DNA of 64,000 nucleotides from JAGWRI01 sp963728785 (GCA_963728785.1 CAVSKV010000004.1:930001-994000); one strand, 5' to 3'; counted from the stretch's first letter, positions 23,631 to 33,307 are shown. Program-made: numbers and translations. The notes: generated by a model from the letters alone, not told the origin.

Positions 23631-25940
23631 ATGCCGTCGTTCACCATGCTGGGGAGAATCGGACTTGAGCAGCGCACGGGCGAGGAGCTCGACGCGTTGC
23701 TCCGGCAGCCGAAGCGGCTGGCACTGCTGGCCTATCTCGCGCTTCCACGACCCGGCAGTTGGCATCGGCGGGACTCGCTCCTATCGGTGTTCTGGCCCGA
23801 CGCCGACGCGGCGCGCGGACGCACCGCGCTCCGCAACGCGCTGTATGTGCTGCGCCAGCATCTCGAGGAAGGCGCGCTGCGAACCCGCGGTGATGAGGAG
23901 GTGTCGCTCGACCCCGACCGCTTCACAACCGACATCGCCCTGCTCGAGGCAGACCTCCTGGCGGGCAACCCGGAGGCGGCGCTCGCGCGCTACACCGGAG
24001 AGCTCCTGCCCGCGCTATTCGTGCCCGGCGCGGAGCCGTTCGAGAAATGGCTCGACACGGAGCGAAAGCGCGTGCTCGGACTTGCTGTTCGCGCTGCGCA
24101 GGCGCTGTCCGACGAGCGCGAGGCCGCCGGCGACCTGGCGGGCGCCACGAGTGCAGCGGCCCGAAACGCGGAGTTGAGCCCGGATGACGAGCCCGCTCTG
24201 CGGCGGTTGTTGACGCTGCTCGATCGCGCCGGCGCGTCCACCCAAGCCCTGGCCGTGTACGAGAAGTTCCGCGCCCGCGTCGACGCGGAATACGGTGCGG
24301 AGCCATCGGCGGCAACCAGCGATCTGGCGCGGGAGATCAGGTCGCGCGCGCAACCCGCGGCCACCCCGCCCGCTCGTCGAGTGGGCACTCCAGCTTCGCC
24401 GGCCCATCCCTCCCCCGTTCTCCCGGCAACCGCTCCGGCTCCATCGCCGCCACCGGTCACGGACGCTCTCCCGCCTGTCTCGGCGCCGGTACAGTGGCGA
24501 GGCCGCCGCGGCCGGTTCGCCGTCCTGCTGCTCGCGGTCCCCGTCGTGCTGCTGGTCGCCTTGCGCTGGCTCCGACCCGGCGAGGCGGATGCGGCCACGC
24601 GCACCTTGCTCGTGATGCCCATGGAGAATGCGACGGGCGACACGGGTCTCGCCTATCTGGCCACCGGCATCGCCGAGGACCTCGCCACGCGGCTGCGGGG
24701 CATCCCGGGACTGGCGCGGATCCGCTCCGCTGCCCGTGCTGAGTGGCCACGCGCCACCCAGGCGAACCTGTCGTTGCTCGGCCAAGAGTTCGGGGCCGAG
24801 TTGGCACTGCGGATGCGCCTCACGAGCTTCAGGGACTCCCTCGGCGTCTCCGGTGACGTCGTCGACCTGGCGTCGGGCGCCGCCAGGCCAATCGGAACAC
24901 TCCGCTTCATCGCGGATTCGGTGCGCGACCTCGAGAGCCGGCTTGCCGCGGCGGTGGTGGGCACGGCGTACCGCCGCCCGCTCCCGGAAGAACCACGCGC
25001 ACCAATCCGGCCGGTGGATCCCGAGTCGTATCTCCTGACGCTGAAAGGGTGGCAGGCGCTGCTCACCGTGCGGGACAACGCAGCAGCGGCGCGGCTCTTT
25101 TCCGAAGCCACCCGGCTGGACCCCGGCAACGCGCGGGCGTGGGCGGGGATGAGTTCCACGCGGACGGCCGACGCCGTGACGTGGGCCGTTCCCTTCGACG
25201 AGGGAATGGCGGTGGCCGAGGCCGCGGCGAGCCGCGCTCTCGCGCTGGACTCTCTGCAGGGAACCGCGCTCGCCAATCTCGGGGTCCTGCGGGGGCTCCG
25301 CGACTGGAACGTCGCCGAGGCGGAATCGCTCTTCGCCCGCGCCGCCGCGGCCGAACCCTCGAACCCCGAAATCTACCTGATCGAGGCGGCGCTCTACCGG
25401 CATGCGTGGCAGTGGGAGAAGGCCCGCGACGCCATTCGGATCGCCCGGCAACTCGATCCGCTGAACGCCCTGTACGCCGAGCGGGAAGCGGTGCTGTCGC
25501 TGTGCGCCGGCCGGCCCGACGCCGCACTCACGGTGTACCAGGCGGCTCAGCGGCTCGATCCCGCCGCAGACGGCGTGCGCGACGGGATCGCCCGGGCCCT
25601 GGCGGGCCAAGGACGGTGGAAGGAAGCGCTCGCAGAGCTCGGCTCGCCGGACAGTTCGGGAGAGCGCGGGTACTGGGCCTGGCGGGCGGCGCATGCCCGT
25701 CCGCGCCTCAAGGCACTGCTCACCGCAGGGCACACCGCTTGGGTTTCGCGCGCCAAGCTGGGCACCGTCTACATCGCCGCCGGGGATGTCGACACGGGGC
25801 TCGACTTGCTCGAGGCGGAGGCCCGCGCCGGTGACGTGGGGATCTACCGTCTCCCCTGCCAGCCCGACGTGGACCGCGCCCGCGATTTCCCTCGCTTCAA
25901 GGCGCTACTCGAGACCGCGCGCCGTACGCTGCCACGCTGA
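23631..25940 (+). CDS. Membrane-anchored SARP/BTAD-type regulator with TPR domain
   Basis: 769 aa. Residues ~1-85 form an OmpR-like winged helix as in SARP proteins (QPKRLALLAYLALPRPGSW, FWPDADAARGRTALRNALY). Residues ~95-245 are the bacterial transcriptional activation domain with TPR-like helices (AARNAELSPDDEPALRRLL). A Pro-rich linker leads to one membrane helix at ~296-318 (FAVLLLAVPVVLLVALRWL). Residues ~325-445 resemble the FlgO/TolB-N-like domain that follows in CadC-type relatives (TLLVMPMENATGDTGLAYLA). The rest are TPR repeats to the C-terminus. It probably binds DNA from the membrane and senses a periplasmic signal. It is convergent with the TonB receptor gene (6-bp gap) and divergent from an Ig lipoprotein gene. 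Confidence 0.85.
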   Translation: MPSFTMLGRIGLEQRTGEELDALLRQPKRLALLAYLALPRPGSWHRRDSLLSVFWPDADAARGRTALRNALYVLRQHLEEGALRTRGDEEVSLDPDRFTTDIALLEADLLAGNPEAALARYTGELLPALFVPGAEPFEKWLDTERKRVLGLAVRAAQALSDEREAAGDLAGATSAAARNAELSPDDEPALRRLLTLLDRAGASTQALAVYEKFRARVDAEYGAEPSAATSDLAREIRSRAQPAATPPARRVGTPASPAHPSPVLPATAPAPSPPPVTDALPPVSAPVQWRGRRGRFAVLLLAVPVVLLVALRWLRPGEADAATRTLLVMPMENATGDTGLAYLATGIAEDLATRLRGIPGLARIRSAARAEWPRATQANLSLLGQEFGAELALRMRLTSFRDSLGVSGDVVDLASGAARPIGTLRFIADSVRDLESRLAAAVVGTAYRRPLPEEPRAPIRPVDPESYLLTLKGWQALLTVRDNAAAARLFSEATRLDPGNARAWAGMSSTRTADAVTWAVPFDEGMAVAEAAASRALALDSLQGTALANLGVLRGLRDWNVAEAESLFARAAAAEPSNPEIYLIEAALYRHAWQWEKARDAIRIARQLDPLNALYAEREAVLSLCAGRPDAALTVYQAAQRLDPAADGVRDGIARALAGQGRWKEALAELGSPDSSGERGYWAWRAAHARPRLKALLTAGHTAWVSRAKLGTVYIAAGDVDTGLDLLEAEARAGDVGIYRLPCQPDVDRARDFPRFKALLETARRTLPR

Positions 25941-25946
25941 CCTGCC

Positions 25947-28900
25947 TCAGAATTTCACACGGGCGCCGAGCTGGGCCCGCCACCGCGACGCGTCCTGCAC
26001 GACTTGGTTCCTCGGTGGGAGCACCACCCTCCCGTCAGTCGTCGTGATCAGCGAGTACACGGGCCGGTTCGCCGCGGCGTCCCAGCCCGTCACGGTCACC
26101 AGCCCCGTGCGCGCTTCCCCCGCGCTCGTTTCGCGGATCAATCCCCACCGCCCGTTCAGCATCCGCGGCACGTTGAATAGATCCGCGGAGAGTTCCACGC
26201 CGTGCGCGCGCAGGGGCGTCGTCCACGATATCCGCGCATCGAACGTGCTGTACGACGGATTTCGGCACGAATTGCGCTGCATGATCCGGCCGCGTTGATC
26301 GCGCAGGCACGCTTCTCCCTCGATGAAGTGATCGAGGGCCGCGTACTGCGCGGGCGACGCGAGTGTGATGTCCGCCGCGTTTCTGGGAACGTAGAACAGG
26401 TCGTTGGAGGGGATGCCGTCGGCGTTCGCGTCGCCGCTGACCGCGTAAGCGTACGGCCGTCCCGACTGGAGTCGCGCCAGCATGCCGACCATCACACCGC
26501 CGGGCAGCGGCAGGGCCGCGCTTGCCGTGAAACTCTGCGGGACGTCGTACCCCGACCGGGTGAGGTTCCGGACCGCCATCGTGCCGTCGATAGGCGCCGT
26601 CTGCAGGGTGAGGATGGCGCTGCTCCGGTTCACCGTGAACAGATCCTCGGTGCGGGACCACTGCCACCCGAGCTGGGCGTACCCGCCGTTCTCCCAGCGC
26701 TTGCTCATCGACAGCGTGAGTGAGCGAAAGCGGTCGCGCGATCGGTTCTCGAACACGAACACCTGCTGAAAGCGCGAGTCGAGCCGGGCCGGCATCACTA
26801 CCCCGGTCGGCGAGATCGTGCCGTACATCGTCCGCCCCTCGGCCGTGGTGATGCCGGGCTGCAGATTGACGTCGGATACGTACGCCGCATCGCGTGTGCG
26901 ACTCAGCATCAGGTCGATGGATGCCAGGAGGCCCCGGCCCAGCGAGCGGTCGATTCCGGCGACGAATTTCTCCGCCTCGGGAAAGCGGAAGTCGCTGGAA
27001 AACGCGACGACGTTGGACGGAGGCACGGGCCGGCTGGTCGGGTTGAGACACCGGGTCGGCCGCTGCGCTACGTCGGCGATCGGCGGCGGGACGCCATCGG
27101 TGGGCGTGCAGATGAGCGTCTGCTGATCGAGCCCGGTATTGCTGAACGCGCCCCCCATCCACGTGAACGGCGTCTCCCCGGTGAACCCACCGGCGCCGAG
27201 GCGCAGCACGGTGCGCCAGTCGTCGGAGAGGTCGAAGCGCGCGCCGAGGCGCGGAGCGAGGACGGCATTCCCCGAGGGGAACCTTCCCGTGTCGAGGTGC
27301 CCCAGCACGGATGTGGTATCGAGCGCCGGATTGGTGAGCGGATGGTCCACGAATGGCACGTCGACGCGTACGCCGACCGTTACCTCCAGGCGATTCGTCG
27401 GCGTCCAACGGTCCTGGGCGTACGCCGCGAGCACGCGGGCGTTGAAATCCGCCAGTGGGCCACCCGGGCGCAACGGGAGGTTCACCTCGTAGCGGTCCGG
27501 GGCGAGCTGCTCGAGCGCGTCGACGTTCGGAAAGCGCCAAACCCCCCACTGGTTCACGAACAGGTTGTCCTCGAAATGCAGGAGCTGGAGCCGCCCTCCC
27601 ACGGTGATCGCGTGCCGCCCGCCAGTCCAGGTGCTGTTCTCCGTCACCTCGATCACTTGCTGGTCGAGCCGAGTGCCCTGGGCGCTGACTACGGACCCGC
27701 CTGCGAGGTACGTGCCAATTTGGTCGCCCTGCACCAGAAAGAGCGGAACGTTGAGGTTCGACGAGACCCGCTCGCCGATCGTCTCGTATCCGGCCAGGAC
27801 TTCGTGCCGCCAGCGCTCCCGCGCCGACCAGGCGTGCACTCGCGTGGCGTGCACGGCCGCCGTCCGCCGGTCGCCGCTCCTCGACAGTTGCCATCCGTCG
27901 CGGTTGAGCCGGTCCCGCACCTCACGATTGAATTCGTCGCTCGACGCCTGCACCCAGTTGTGGGTGAGTTCGATGCGCGAGCCGTCGGTGCCCTGCCACG
28001 AGAGCTTGGTGAAGAGGTTGGCGTCGGGCTGGCGTATCACAGGCGGCTCGGGCCCACCGGGATCGAACCCGTACACGGTTCGGAAAACCTCCGCGGTGCG
28101 GTGCGCGGTGGAATCACTGATGCCCGTGCCCGGCGCGCCCGCTTCGGGACCGACGAACGGCGTGGCGCTCTGCTGCAGGTCGAGCGTCAGGAACCAGTGC
28201 ACCCGGTCGCGGCGGACCGGACCTCCCATGACGACGCCGTACTGTATCCGGTCGAAAGTGTTCACCGCGCGGCCGGCCGTGTCGGTCCCAACGAGGAAGG
28301 GGCGCTGCAGCGAGGTGAAGACGGAGCCCTCGAACCGGTTGCCGCCCGAGCGCGTGACCGCATTGATCTGCCCGCCGGCGAATCCGCCTTCGCGCACGTC
28401 GAATGGCGCCACCAGCACGCGCAGGCCGTCGAGCGCCTCGACGGAGATCGCATTCGCGCCGGCCAGGCTGCCCGGCGTGCGGCCCACGCCATACAGGTCT
28501 CCCGCCGTGGCGCCGTCGACGAGAATCGCGTTGTACCCCGGGTGCTGTCCGCTGATGGAGTTCAGATCGCGTCCGAGTGCCTGGGGCACCGCGGCGAAGA
28601 GGCGAGTGAAGTCGCGGTTGAAGAGCGGGAGCGCGCGGATCCCGTCGCCGGGGACGATGTAGCCCGGACCTTGAGCGGAGAGCGCCGGGGCGCGCACCGA
28701 AACCGCCGGCAGCGCGCGCGCGGCCGCCTCGCCGACCGGCAGCCGCACCCAGACGAGATCTCCGACCTCGAGGCGCAGTTCGCGTGGAGGAGCCGGCCGG
28801 CGGCCCAGCATGCGGACCTCGAGGATGAAAGGGCCGCTGGCCGCTTGGGCGTCGAGGCGAAAGCGTCCTCGATCGTCGGTCACCGCACGGTACTCGGCGC

Positions 28901-29069
28901 CCGAGGCCGCATGGCGAAGAATGACGAGGGCGCCGGCCACGGGCTGATCGAGGGAGTCCACTGCCATGCCTTCCACCACTGCTCCCCCCACGCGTTGAGC
29001 CTGGAGGACGGGAGAAGCGAGGGCAAGCAATACGGCCAACGCCAGGTGAGGGGGGCACACTGAGCGCAC
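25947..29069 (-). CDS. TonB-dependent receptor, Oar-like, with N-terminal carboxypeptidase-regulatory-like domain
   Basis: 1040 aa from GTG 29069. A signal peptide (LALAVLLALASPVLQAQ) is followed by an Ig-like CarboxypepD-reg domain (VEGMAVDSLDQPVAGALVIL, TDDRGRFRLDA). A plug domain follows (NRDFTRLFAAVPQ, ISGQHPGYNAILVDGA, FDVREGGFAGGQINAVTRSG). The long barrel ends in RWRAQLGARVKF with the terminal Phe. The layout is that of Oar/SusC-like outer-membrane receptors, which import or display large ligands with energy from TonB-ExbBD. No SusD gene lies nearby. TATACT sits exactly 6 nt before the GTG, so the mRNA may be leaderless. Confidence 0.85.
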   Translation of the reverse strand: MRSVCPPHLALAVLLALASPVLQAQRVGGAVVEGMAVDSLDQPVAGALVILRHAASGAEYRAVTDDRGRFRLDAQAASGPFILEVRMLGRRPAPPRELRLEVGDLVWVRLPVGEAAARALPAVSVRAPALSAQGPGYIVPGDGIRALPLFNRDFTRLFAAVPQALGRDLNSISGQHPGYNAILVDGATAGDLYGVGRTPGSLAGANAISVEALDGLRVLVAPFDVREGGFAGGQINAVTRSGGNRFEGSVFTSLQRPFLVGTDTAGRAVNTFDRIQYGVVMGGPVRRDRVHWFLTLDLQQSATPFVGPEAGAPGTGISDSTAHRTAEVFRTVYGFDPGGPEPPVIRQPDANLFTKLSWQGTDGSRIELTHNWVQASSDEFNREVRDRLNRDGWQLSRSGDRRTAAVHATRVHAWSARERWRHEVLAGYETIGERVSSNLNVPLFLVQGDQIGTYLAGGSVVSAQGTRLDQQVIEVTENSTWTGGRHAITVGGRLQLLHFEDNLFVNQWGVWRFPNVDALEQLAPDRYEVNLPLRPGGPLADFNARVLAAYAQDRWTPTNRLEVTVGVRVDVPFVDHPLTNPALDTTSVLGHLDTGRFPSGNAVLAPRLGARFDLSDDWRTVLRLGAGGFTGETPFTWMGGAFSNTGLDQQTLICTPTDGVPPPIADVAQRPTRCLNPTSRPVPPSNVVAFSSDFRFPEAEKFVAGIDRSLGRGLLASIDLMLSRTRDAAYVSDVNLQPGITTAEGRTMYGTISPTGVVMPARLDSRFQQVFVFENRSRDRFRSLTLSMSKRWENGGYAQLGWQWSRTEDLFTVNRSSAILTLQTAPIDGTMAVRNLTRSGYDVPQSFTASAALPLPGGVMVGMLARLQSGRPYAYAVSGDANADGIPSNDLFYVPRNAADITLASPAQYAALDHFIEGEACLRDQRGRIMQRNSCRNPSYSTFDARISWTTPLRAHGVELSADLFNVPRMLNGRWGLIRETSAGEARTGLVTVTGWDAAANRPVYSLITTTDGRVVLPPRNQVVQDASRWRAQLGARVKF

Positions 29070-29075
29070 GCGAAC

Positions 29076-29081
29076 AGTATA
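29076..29081 (-). promoter_or_regulatory. -10-like hexamer 6 nt before the TonB receptor start
   Basis: TATACT on the minus strand is followed by GTTCGC and the GTG start at 29069. No ribosome-binding site lies between. No convincing -35 lies 17 bp upstream. Confidence 0.42.
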
Positions 29082-29282
29082 GCATCGCTCCGTCTTTCCG
29101 GCGACGCCGACGTCCACCAACTGGGCCACGCGCGAACGGTCTGCTGTTCGAGAGGTACCCGCGGGTTGGGGCCCCACCTCTCGCTACTCTGTGCCTGCAT
29201 TGCGAATTCGTCCAGCGAACGCCGCGCGGTTCAGCTGCATGCCAGGCCTCCTTCCGTCCGTGACCGGGGTGGTCCCGCCTGA

Positions 29283-29379
29283 GCCCCGAACCATTCCTCT
29301 CCCGGCTCACGCCTAGCTCACGCCCGACAGACGGCAGCCCTTGAAGTTGTGGTCACCTCTCTGACCGACGGTGCCCATG
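29283..29379 (+). promoter_or_regulatory. Conserved upstream block, copy B, with 11-bp direct repeats
   Basis: CTCACGCCTAG (29306-29316) and CTCACGCCCGA (29317-29327) lie head to tail and are followed by CAGACGGCAGC in the same 11-bp register. The block aligns with copy A from GCCCCG through an ATG (here 29377). Here the signal-peptide start lies 63 nt further on at 29440. The 370-bp gap 29070-29439 holds nothing else that I can support. Confidence 0.55.
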
Positions 29380-29439
29380 CGTGGGCGACATTCATGCTCT
29401 ACTGGACGACGCATCTCCCTTAAATGCTCGAGGGCTGTA

Positions 29440-30705
29440 ATGACCCGAATCACATGCAGCTGGGTGTTCGTGTTCATCGCGGCAGTTGTCTCGATGTCCT
29501 CGTGCAACAGCCCTACCGATTTCCGGGCACGCGAACCGTATCAGCCGCCCACGCCGCCTGACACGCTGCCGGCCACGCTCGAGATCTCCGGCCCACCGTG
29601 GCTGCTGGTACATAGCTCGGAGCTGATGGGGGTGATGGCCAAGAACGAGCGCGGCCAAGTGGTCGACGTGCGCGCCCGCGGGCTCTGGTGGTCCAGCGAC
29701 TCGTCGGTCGCGTCAATCTCCAACGACGGCGTGGTCTACGGGGTCGGGCTCGGATTGGTGACGATCCATCTAAACGTGGGTGCCATCACGGCGGCGATCT
29801 CCCTGCGGGTCACGGCTCGGGTGAGGATCACCGTGCAACCCTTTGTCCTACCGGCTCCTTACTGGCCCATGGCTGTCGGGGACACGCTGCGGTTCGTGGC
29901 AACTATGATCGACGCCAACGGAGTTTCAATCGGCCAATGGCCATCTGTGACGTGGGCGTCGAGTAACCCGGACGCGGTGAGCGTGAACGCCGCCGGCGTG
30001 GTGGTCGCCAGCCAGCCTGGTACGCACGCCGTGATCACGGCCACGACGGGAGGAGACGGGGCGGCGATGGCGGACGTTCATGTTGCGGACGGCTTTTCCG
30101 GTGGGATGGCGACGGTTCGTTTCGCGCATGCTGCCTTCGGGGTCGGCCCGGTGACGTTTCTGTCCCTGCCGGGCCAGGGCGTGCCTGTCACGCTGTCATT
30201 TGGTGAATCCGTCGAACGACAAATTCCGTCGGGCCAACTTGTCGTCCAGACGAGTGGCCTTCCTTCCGGTGACCAAACGTATGCTTCGTTCTATGGCGGA
30301 GCTGCGGAACTTCTCCGAACCGGCGATCACCTGTCGCTCTATGCGGTGGGGGACGCGACCCAAGCGGATCTGATCCGGACGTGGGACAACACCCCTTCCA
30401 GTAGCGTGCCATCCGATTCCGGGCTCGTCCGGTTAGTACAGGGAAGCGCGTTCCCGGCCGTCTTCCTGCGGGCGACCGGCGCACCGATCAATGGGCCGCC
30501 CGAGCAGTGCTACTTCGACCCCGGCGACCAAAGCGAGTACTATCGGCGCGGTGCGGGGCCCTTCGACATCATCTTGCAAACGAAATATGGATCGGAGGCG
30601 GCCGCGCGGATCGCCACCGAGGCGCAAGCGGGGCGCGCCGTGACCCTGGTGCTGCTGGGGAACACTCCGGCAACCGCGGGCGTGCTGGCGTTTCGGGATC
30701 CATGA
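29440..30705 (+). CDS. Ig-like lipoprotein with C-terminal DUF4397-like domain, copy 1
   Basis: 421 aa from ATG 29440, behind a GAGGG. The lipoprotein signal ends in SMSSC. Two BIG2-like domains follow (residues ~40-125: SSDSSVASISNDGVVYGVG; ~135-225: TWASSNPDAVSVNAAGVVVA). The C-terminal domain starts at ~230 (MATVRFAHAAFGVGPVTF, LSFGESVERQIPSGQLVVQT), in the pattern of DUF4397 domains. The C-terminus ATAGVLAFRDP is shared with the following paralogue. The 11-bp repeat block upstream is shared with the Ig/PD40 lipoprotein gene at 20843. Function unknown; the domain set suggests surface adhesion. Confidence 0.72.
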   Translation: MTRITCSWVFVFIAAVVSMSSCNSPTDFRAREPYQPPTPPDTLPATLEISGPPWLLVHSSELMGVMAKNERGQVVDVRARGLWWSSDSSVASISNDGVVYGVGLGLVTIHLNVGAITAAISLRVTARVRITVQPFVLPAPYWPMAVGDTLRFVATMIDANGVSIGQWPSVTWASSNPDAVSVNAAGVVVASQPGTHAVITATTGGDGAAMADVHVADGFSGGMATVRFAHAAFGVGPVTFLSLPGQGVPVTLSFGESVERQIPSGQLVVQTSGLPSGDQTYASFYGGAAELLRTGDHLSLYAVGDATQADLIRTWDNTPSSSVPSDSGLVRLVQGSAFPAVFLRATGAPINGPPEQCYFDPGDQSEYYRRGAGPFDIILQTKYGSEAAARIATEAQAGRAVTLVLLGNTPATAGVLAFRDP

Positions 30706-30926
30706 CCGCCATTCGGGAACCGTCCGTTGACTATGCGCGTCCTCGTATTCCGGGATTCATGAGCCCGATCGGGCCTGCAGACGATTTCGTGATGCTAGTG
30801 ATGTAAGACCGATGTGCGCGTGGTGAGTCGATGCCGTCCATCCCGCTGGAGATACCGAACATGAACCGAGTCCACATTCGCCTCGCGTTGCCTCTGGGCG
30901 ACGGATCCCCTCGACCCTTGGGGCCC

Positions 30927-32174
30927 ATGAGGTGGAAGAAGAGGGCCCCGTTGGCGGTCGCACTCATCCTAGCCGCCGCCTCGATGCCCTCATGTAACAG
31001 CCCTACCGATTCGCGGACACGGGAACTGTCGGCGCCGATAACACTGGAAATCTCGGCCCCGGAAACGCTGGTGGTGCATGCATCGGCGCTGATGAACGTG
31101 ACGGCGAAGAACGGGCGCGGAGATGCCGTTCGGCTGACTGCGCAGGCGCGGTGGTGGACGGGCGACTCGTCGGTCGCCTCGGTCTCCGACGGCGGCGTGG
31201 TCTACGCCATCCAACGCGGGACTGCGACGATATACCTCAACGTGGGTGACGTGACCGGCACGGTCGCGCTGCGGGTCGTGGTGCGGGTCAGGGTGGTCCC
31301 CGCCGAATCCTTCCTTGGACAGGCGACGTACTGGCCCATGGCGATCGGCGACACACTGCGGTTCAGGGCAACCATGCTCGACGTGAACGGAGTTCCGATC
31401 GGTGAATTCCCGTCGGCGACCTGGACCTCGAGTAACCCGGACGCGGTGAGCGTAAGCGCGGCCGGCGAGGCGGTCGCCCGCCAACCCAATACGGTCGCCA
31501 CGATCACGGCGTCGACGGCGGACGGTCCAGCGACGGCGGACGTCCACGTCACGAACAACCTCGCCGCGGAGTTGGCGACCGTTCGCTTCGCGCACGCCGC
31601 CCTCGGGGTCGGCCCGGCGACGTTCCGGTTCCCGTCCAACCTGGGAGCGTCGATCACGCTGTCATTCGGTGAATCCGTCGAACGACAGACCCCGGCGGGA
31701 CAACTTGTCGTCCAGACGAGCGGCTTTCCTTTCGGCGACCCTGCGTACGATGCGTACTGGAGCGGAGCGGCGGAACTTCTCCGCCCCGGCGATCACCTGT
31801 CGCTCTATGTGGTGGGGGACGCGACCCAAGCGTTTCTAACTCCGGCGTGGGACAACACCCCTTCCAGTCGCGTGCCATCCGATACCGGGCTCGTCCGGTT
31901 GGTACAGGGCTGGAGCCCGTTCGGGGTCGTCTACCTGCGGGCGACCGGCGCACCGGCCGACGGGCTCCCGGAGCTGTGTTACTTCGATCCCGCCAGCGTC
32001 AGCGATTATTACCCGCTTGGCGCGGGGCCCTTCGACGTCATCTTACAAACGAAATATGGACCGAAGGCGGCCGCGCGTATCGCCGCCGAGGCGCAGGCCG
32101 GCCGCGCCGTCACCCTTGTCCTCATCGGGAACGATGCGAAAACCGCGGGCGTCCTGGCATTCCGGGATCCGTGA
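30927..32174 (+). CDS. Ig-like lipoprotein with C-terminal DUF4397-like domain, copy 2
   Basis: 415 aa, a paralogue of the preceding gene along its full length. They share CNSPTD after the lipobox, TLRF, SSNPDAVSV, TVRFAHAA, LSFGESVERQ, GDHLSLY, AGRAVTLVL and AGVLAFRDP. ATG 30927 gives a good lipoprotein signal (MRWKKRAPLAVALILAAASM then PSC); in-frame ATGs at 30831 and 30861 would place it far inside. No ribosome-binding site is clear. Unlike copy 1 it lacks the 11-bp-repeat block upstream. The peroxidase gene follows 5 nt after its stop, so these two are co-transcribed. Confidence 0.7.
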   Translation: MRWKKRAPLAVALILAAASMPSCNSPTDSRTRELSAPITLEISAPETLVVHASALMNVTAKNGRGDAVRLTAQARWWTGDSSVASVSDGGVVYAIQRGTATIYLNVGDVTGTVALRVVVRVRVVPAESFLGQATYWPMAIGDTLRFRATMLDVNGVPIGEFPSATWTSSNPDAVSVSAAGEAVARQPNTVATITASTADGPATADVHVTNNLAAELATVRFAHAALGVGPATFRFPSNLGASITLSFGESVERQTPAGQLVVQTSGFPFGDPAYDAYWSGAAELLRPGDHLSLYVVGDATQAFLTPAWDNTPSSRVPSDTGLVRLVQGWSPFGVVYLRATGAPADGLPELCYFDPASVSDYYPLGAGPFDVILQTKYGPKAAARIAAEAQAGRAVTLVLIGNDAKTAGVLAFRDP

Positions 32175-32179
32175 CATCC

Positions 32180-33307
32180 ATGCGGCACCGCGCTGCACTC
32201 GCGCTGGCCTGGCTCGTTATCGCGTGCGGCGCGCCGGGGGACGGCGCCACCGGCGGCGGCACCGAGCGCGCGCTCTGCGCGCCCACGCTTCCGGTCACGC
32301 GGTACAGCTACTCGGACGCCGACGCGCCGATTCCGAACCACTTTCTCACCTCGACGGCAGGCACGGTGGCCTTCTCCGACCACACGCCGCCCGGCAACCC
32401 GATCACCAACGCCGGGGCGACGCTCGGCCGCGTGCTCTTCTACGACGTGCGCCTCTCGGCCAACGACCGAATTGCCTGTGCATCCTGTCACCGGCAGGCG
32501 CTGGGCTTCGGTGACACCGGGCGCTTCAGCCCCGGCCTGCATGGCGCCCACCATGCGCGACGGACGATGGCGCTGGCCAACGCGCGGTTCAACCCCACCG
32601 GCCGGTTCTTCTGGGACGAGCGTGCGCCGTCGTTGGAAGCACAGGTGCTGCAACCCATTCAGGATAGCGTCGAGATGGGGATGGACCTCGACGCACTCGA
32701 GCGCAAGCTCAGCGCCACACCGTACTACCCCGCGCTTTTCGCCGCCGCGTTTGGCGCGACCGACGTAACCCGGACCCGTATCGCGTTGGCCCTCGCCCAG
32801 TTCGTGCGCGCACTGCTGTCGACGGAATCGCGCTTCGATGCGCTGTTCGCCACCGGCGGCGCCCCGGATTCCTCGCGCCTTACCGCGCAGGAGCGAGACG
32901 GGATGCGAATCTTCAACACCGTTGGGTGCGTCAACTGCCACCGTACGATCGCGCAGTTCGCGGACAAGGCCAACGACAACGGGCTGGATTCCATCGCGGC
33001 AGATACCGGCGAGGGGCAGGGCCGGTTCAAGCCCTCGTCGCTGCGCAACATCGCCGTTCGGCCGCCGTACATGCACGACGGCCGATTCGCCACGTTGCGT
33101 CAGGTCGTGGAGTTCTACGACCACGGCGTCCAGACGAGTCCATTTCTCGATCCACGACTTCGCGAGGCGGACGGCTCGCCCCGGCGACTGCACTTGACCT
33201 CAGATCAGGTTAATGCACTCGTCACGTTCCTCGAAGCGCTCACAGACTCCGCCTTTCTCCACGCCCCGAAATTCTCCGATCCGTTCGCCTGCAGCCGAGT
33301 GCGCTGA
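32180..33307 (+). CDS. Di-heme cytochrome c peroxidase/MauG-family lipoprotein
   Basis: 375 aa from ATG 32180 (a GTG at 32171 overlapping the previous stop is possible). The signal is lipoprotein-like (LALAWLVIAC). Two c-type heme sites are present: CASCH (~residue 100) and CVNCH (~residue 255). The family feature LGRVLFYDVRLSANDRIACA precedes the first, and FKPSSLRNIAVRPPYMHDGR follows the second. Members reduce H2O2 with cytochrome electrons or oxidise protein residues (MauG). The anchor places it in the periplasm. Which activity applies cannot be decided from sequence. Confidence 0.88.
   Translation: MRHRAALALAWLVIACGAPGDGATGGGTERALCAPTLPVTRYSYSDADAPIPNHFLTSTAGTVAFSDHTPPGNPITNAGATLGRVLFYDVRLSANDRIACASCHRQALGFGDTGRFSPGLHGAHHARRTMALANARFNPTGRFFWDERAPSLEAQVLQPIQDSVEMGMDLDALERKLSATPYYPALFAAAFGATDVTRTRIALALAQFVRALLSTESRFDALFATGGAPDSSRLTAQERDGMRIFNTVGCVNCHRTIAQFADKANDNGLDSIAADTGEGQGRFKPSSLRNIAVRPPYMHDGRFATLRQVVEFYDHGVQTSPFLDPRLREADGSPRRLHLTSDQVNALVTFLEALTDSAFLHAPKFSDPFACSRVR

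Noticed and set aside
24015..25733. 572-aa minus-strand frame over the BTAD regulator
   Set aside because: No motif; the sense frame has winged helix, membrane segment and TPR.
27297..29063. 588-aa plus-strand frame over the TonB receptor
   Set aside because: Antisense shadow; the receptor has signal peptide, plug and terminal-Phe barrel.
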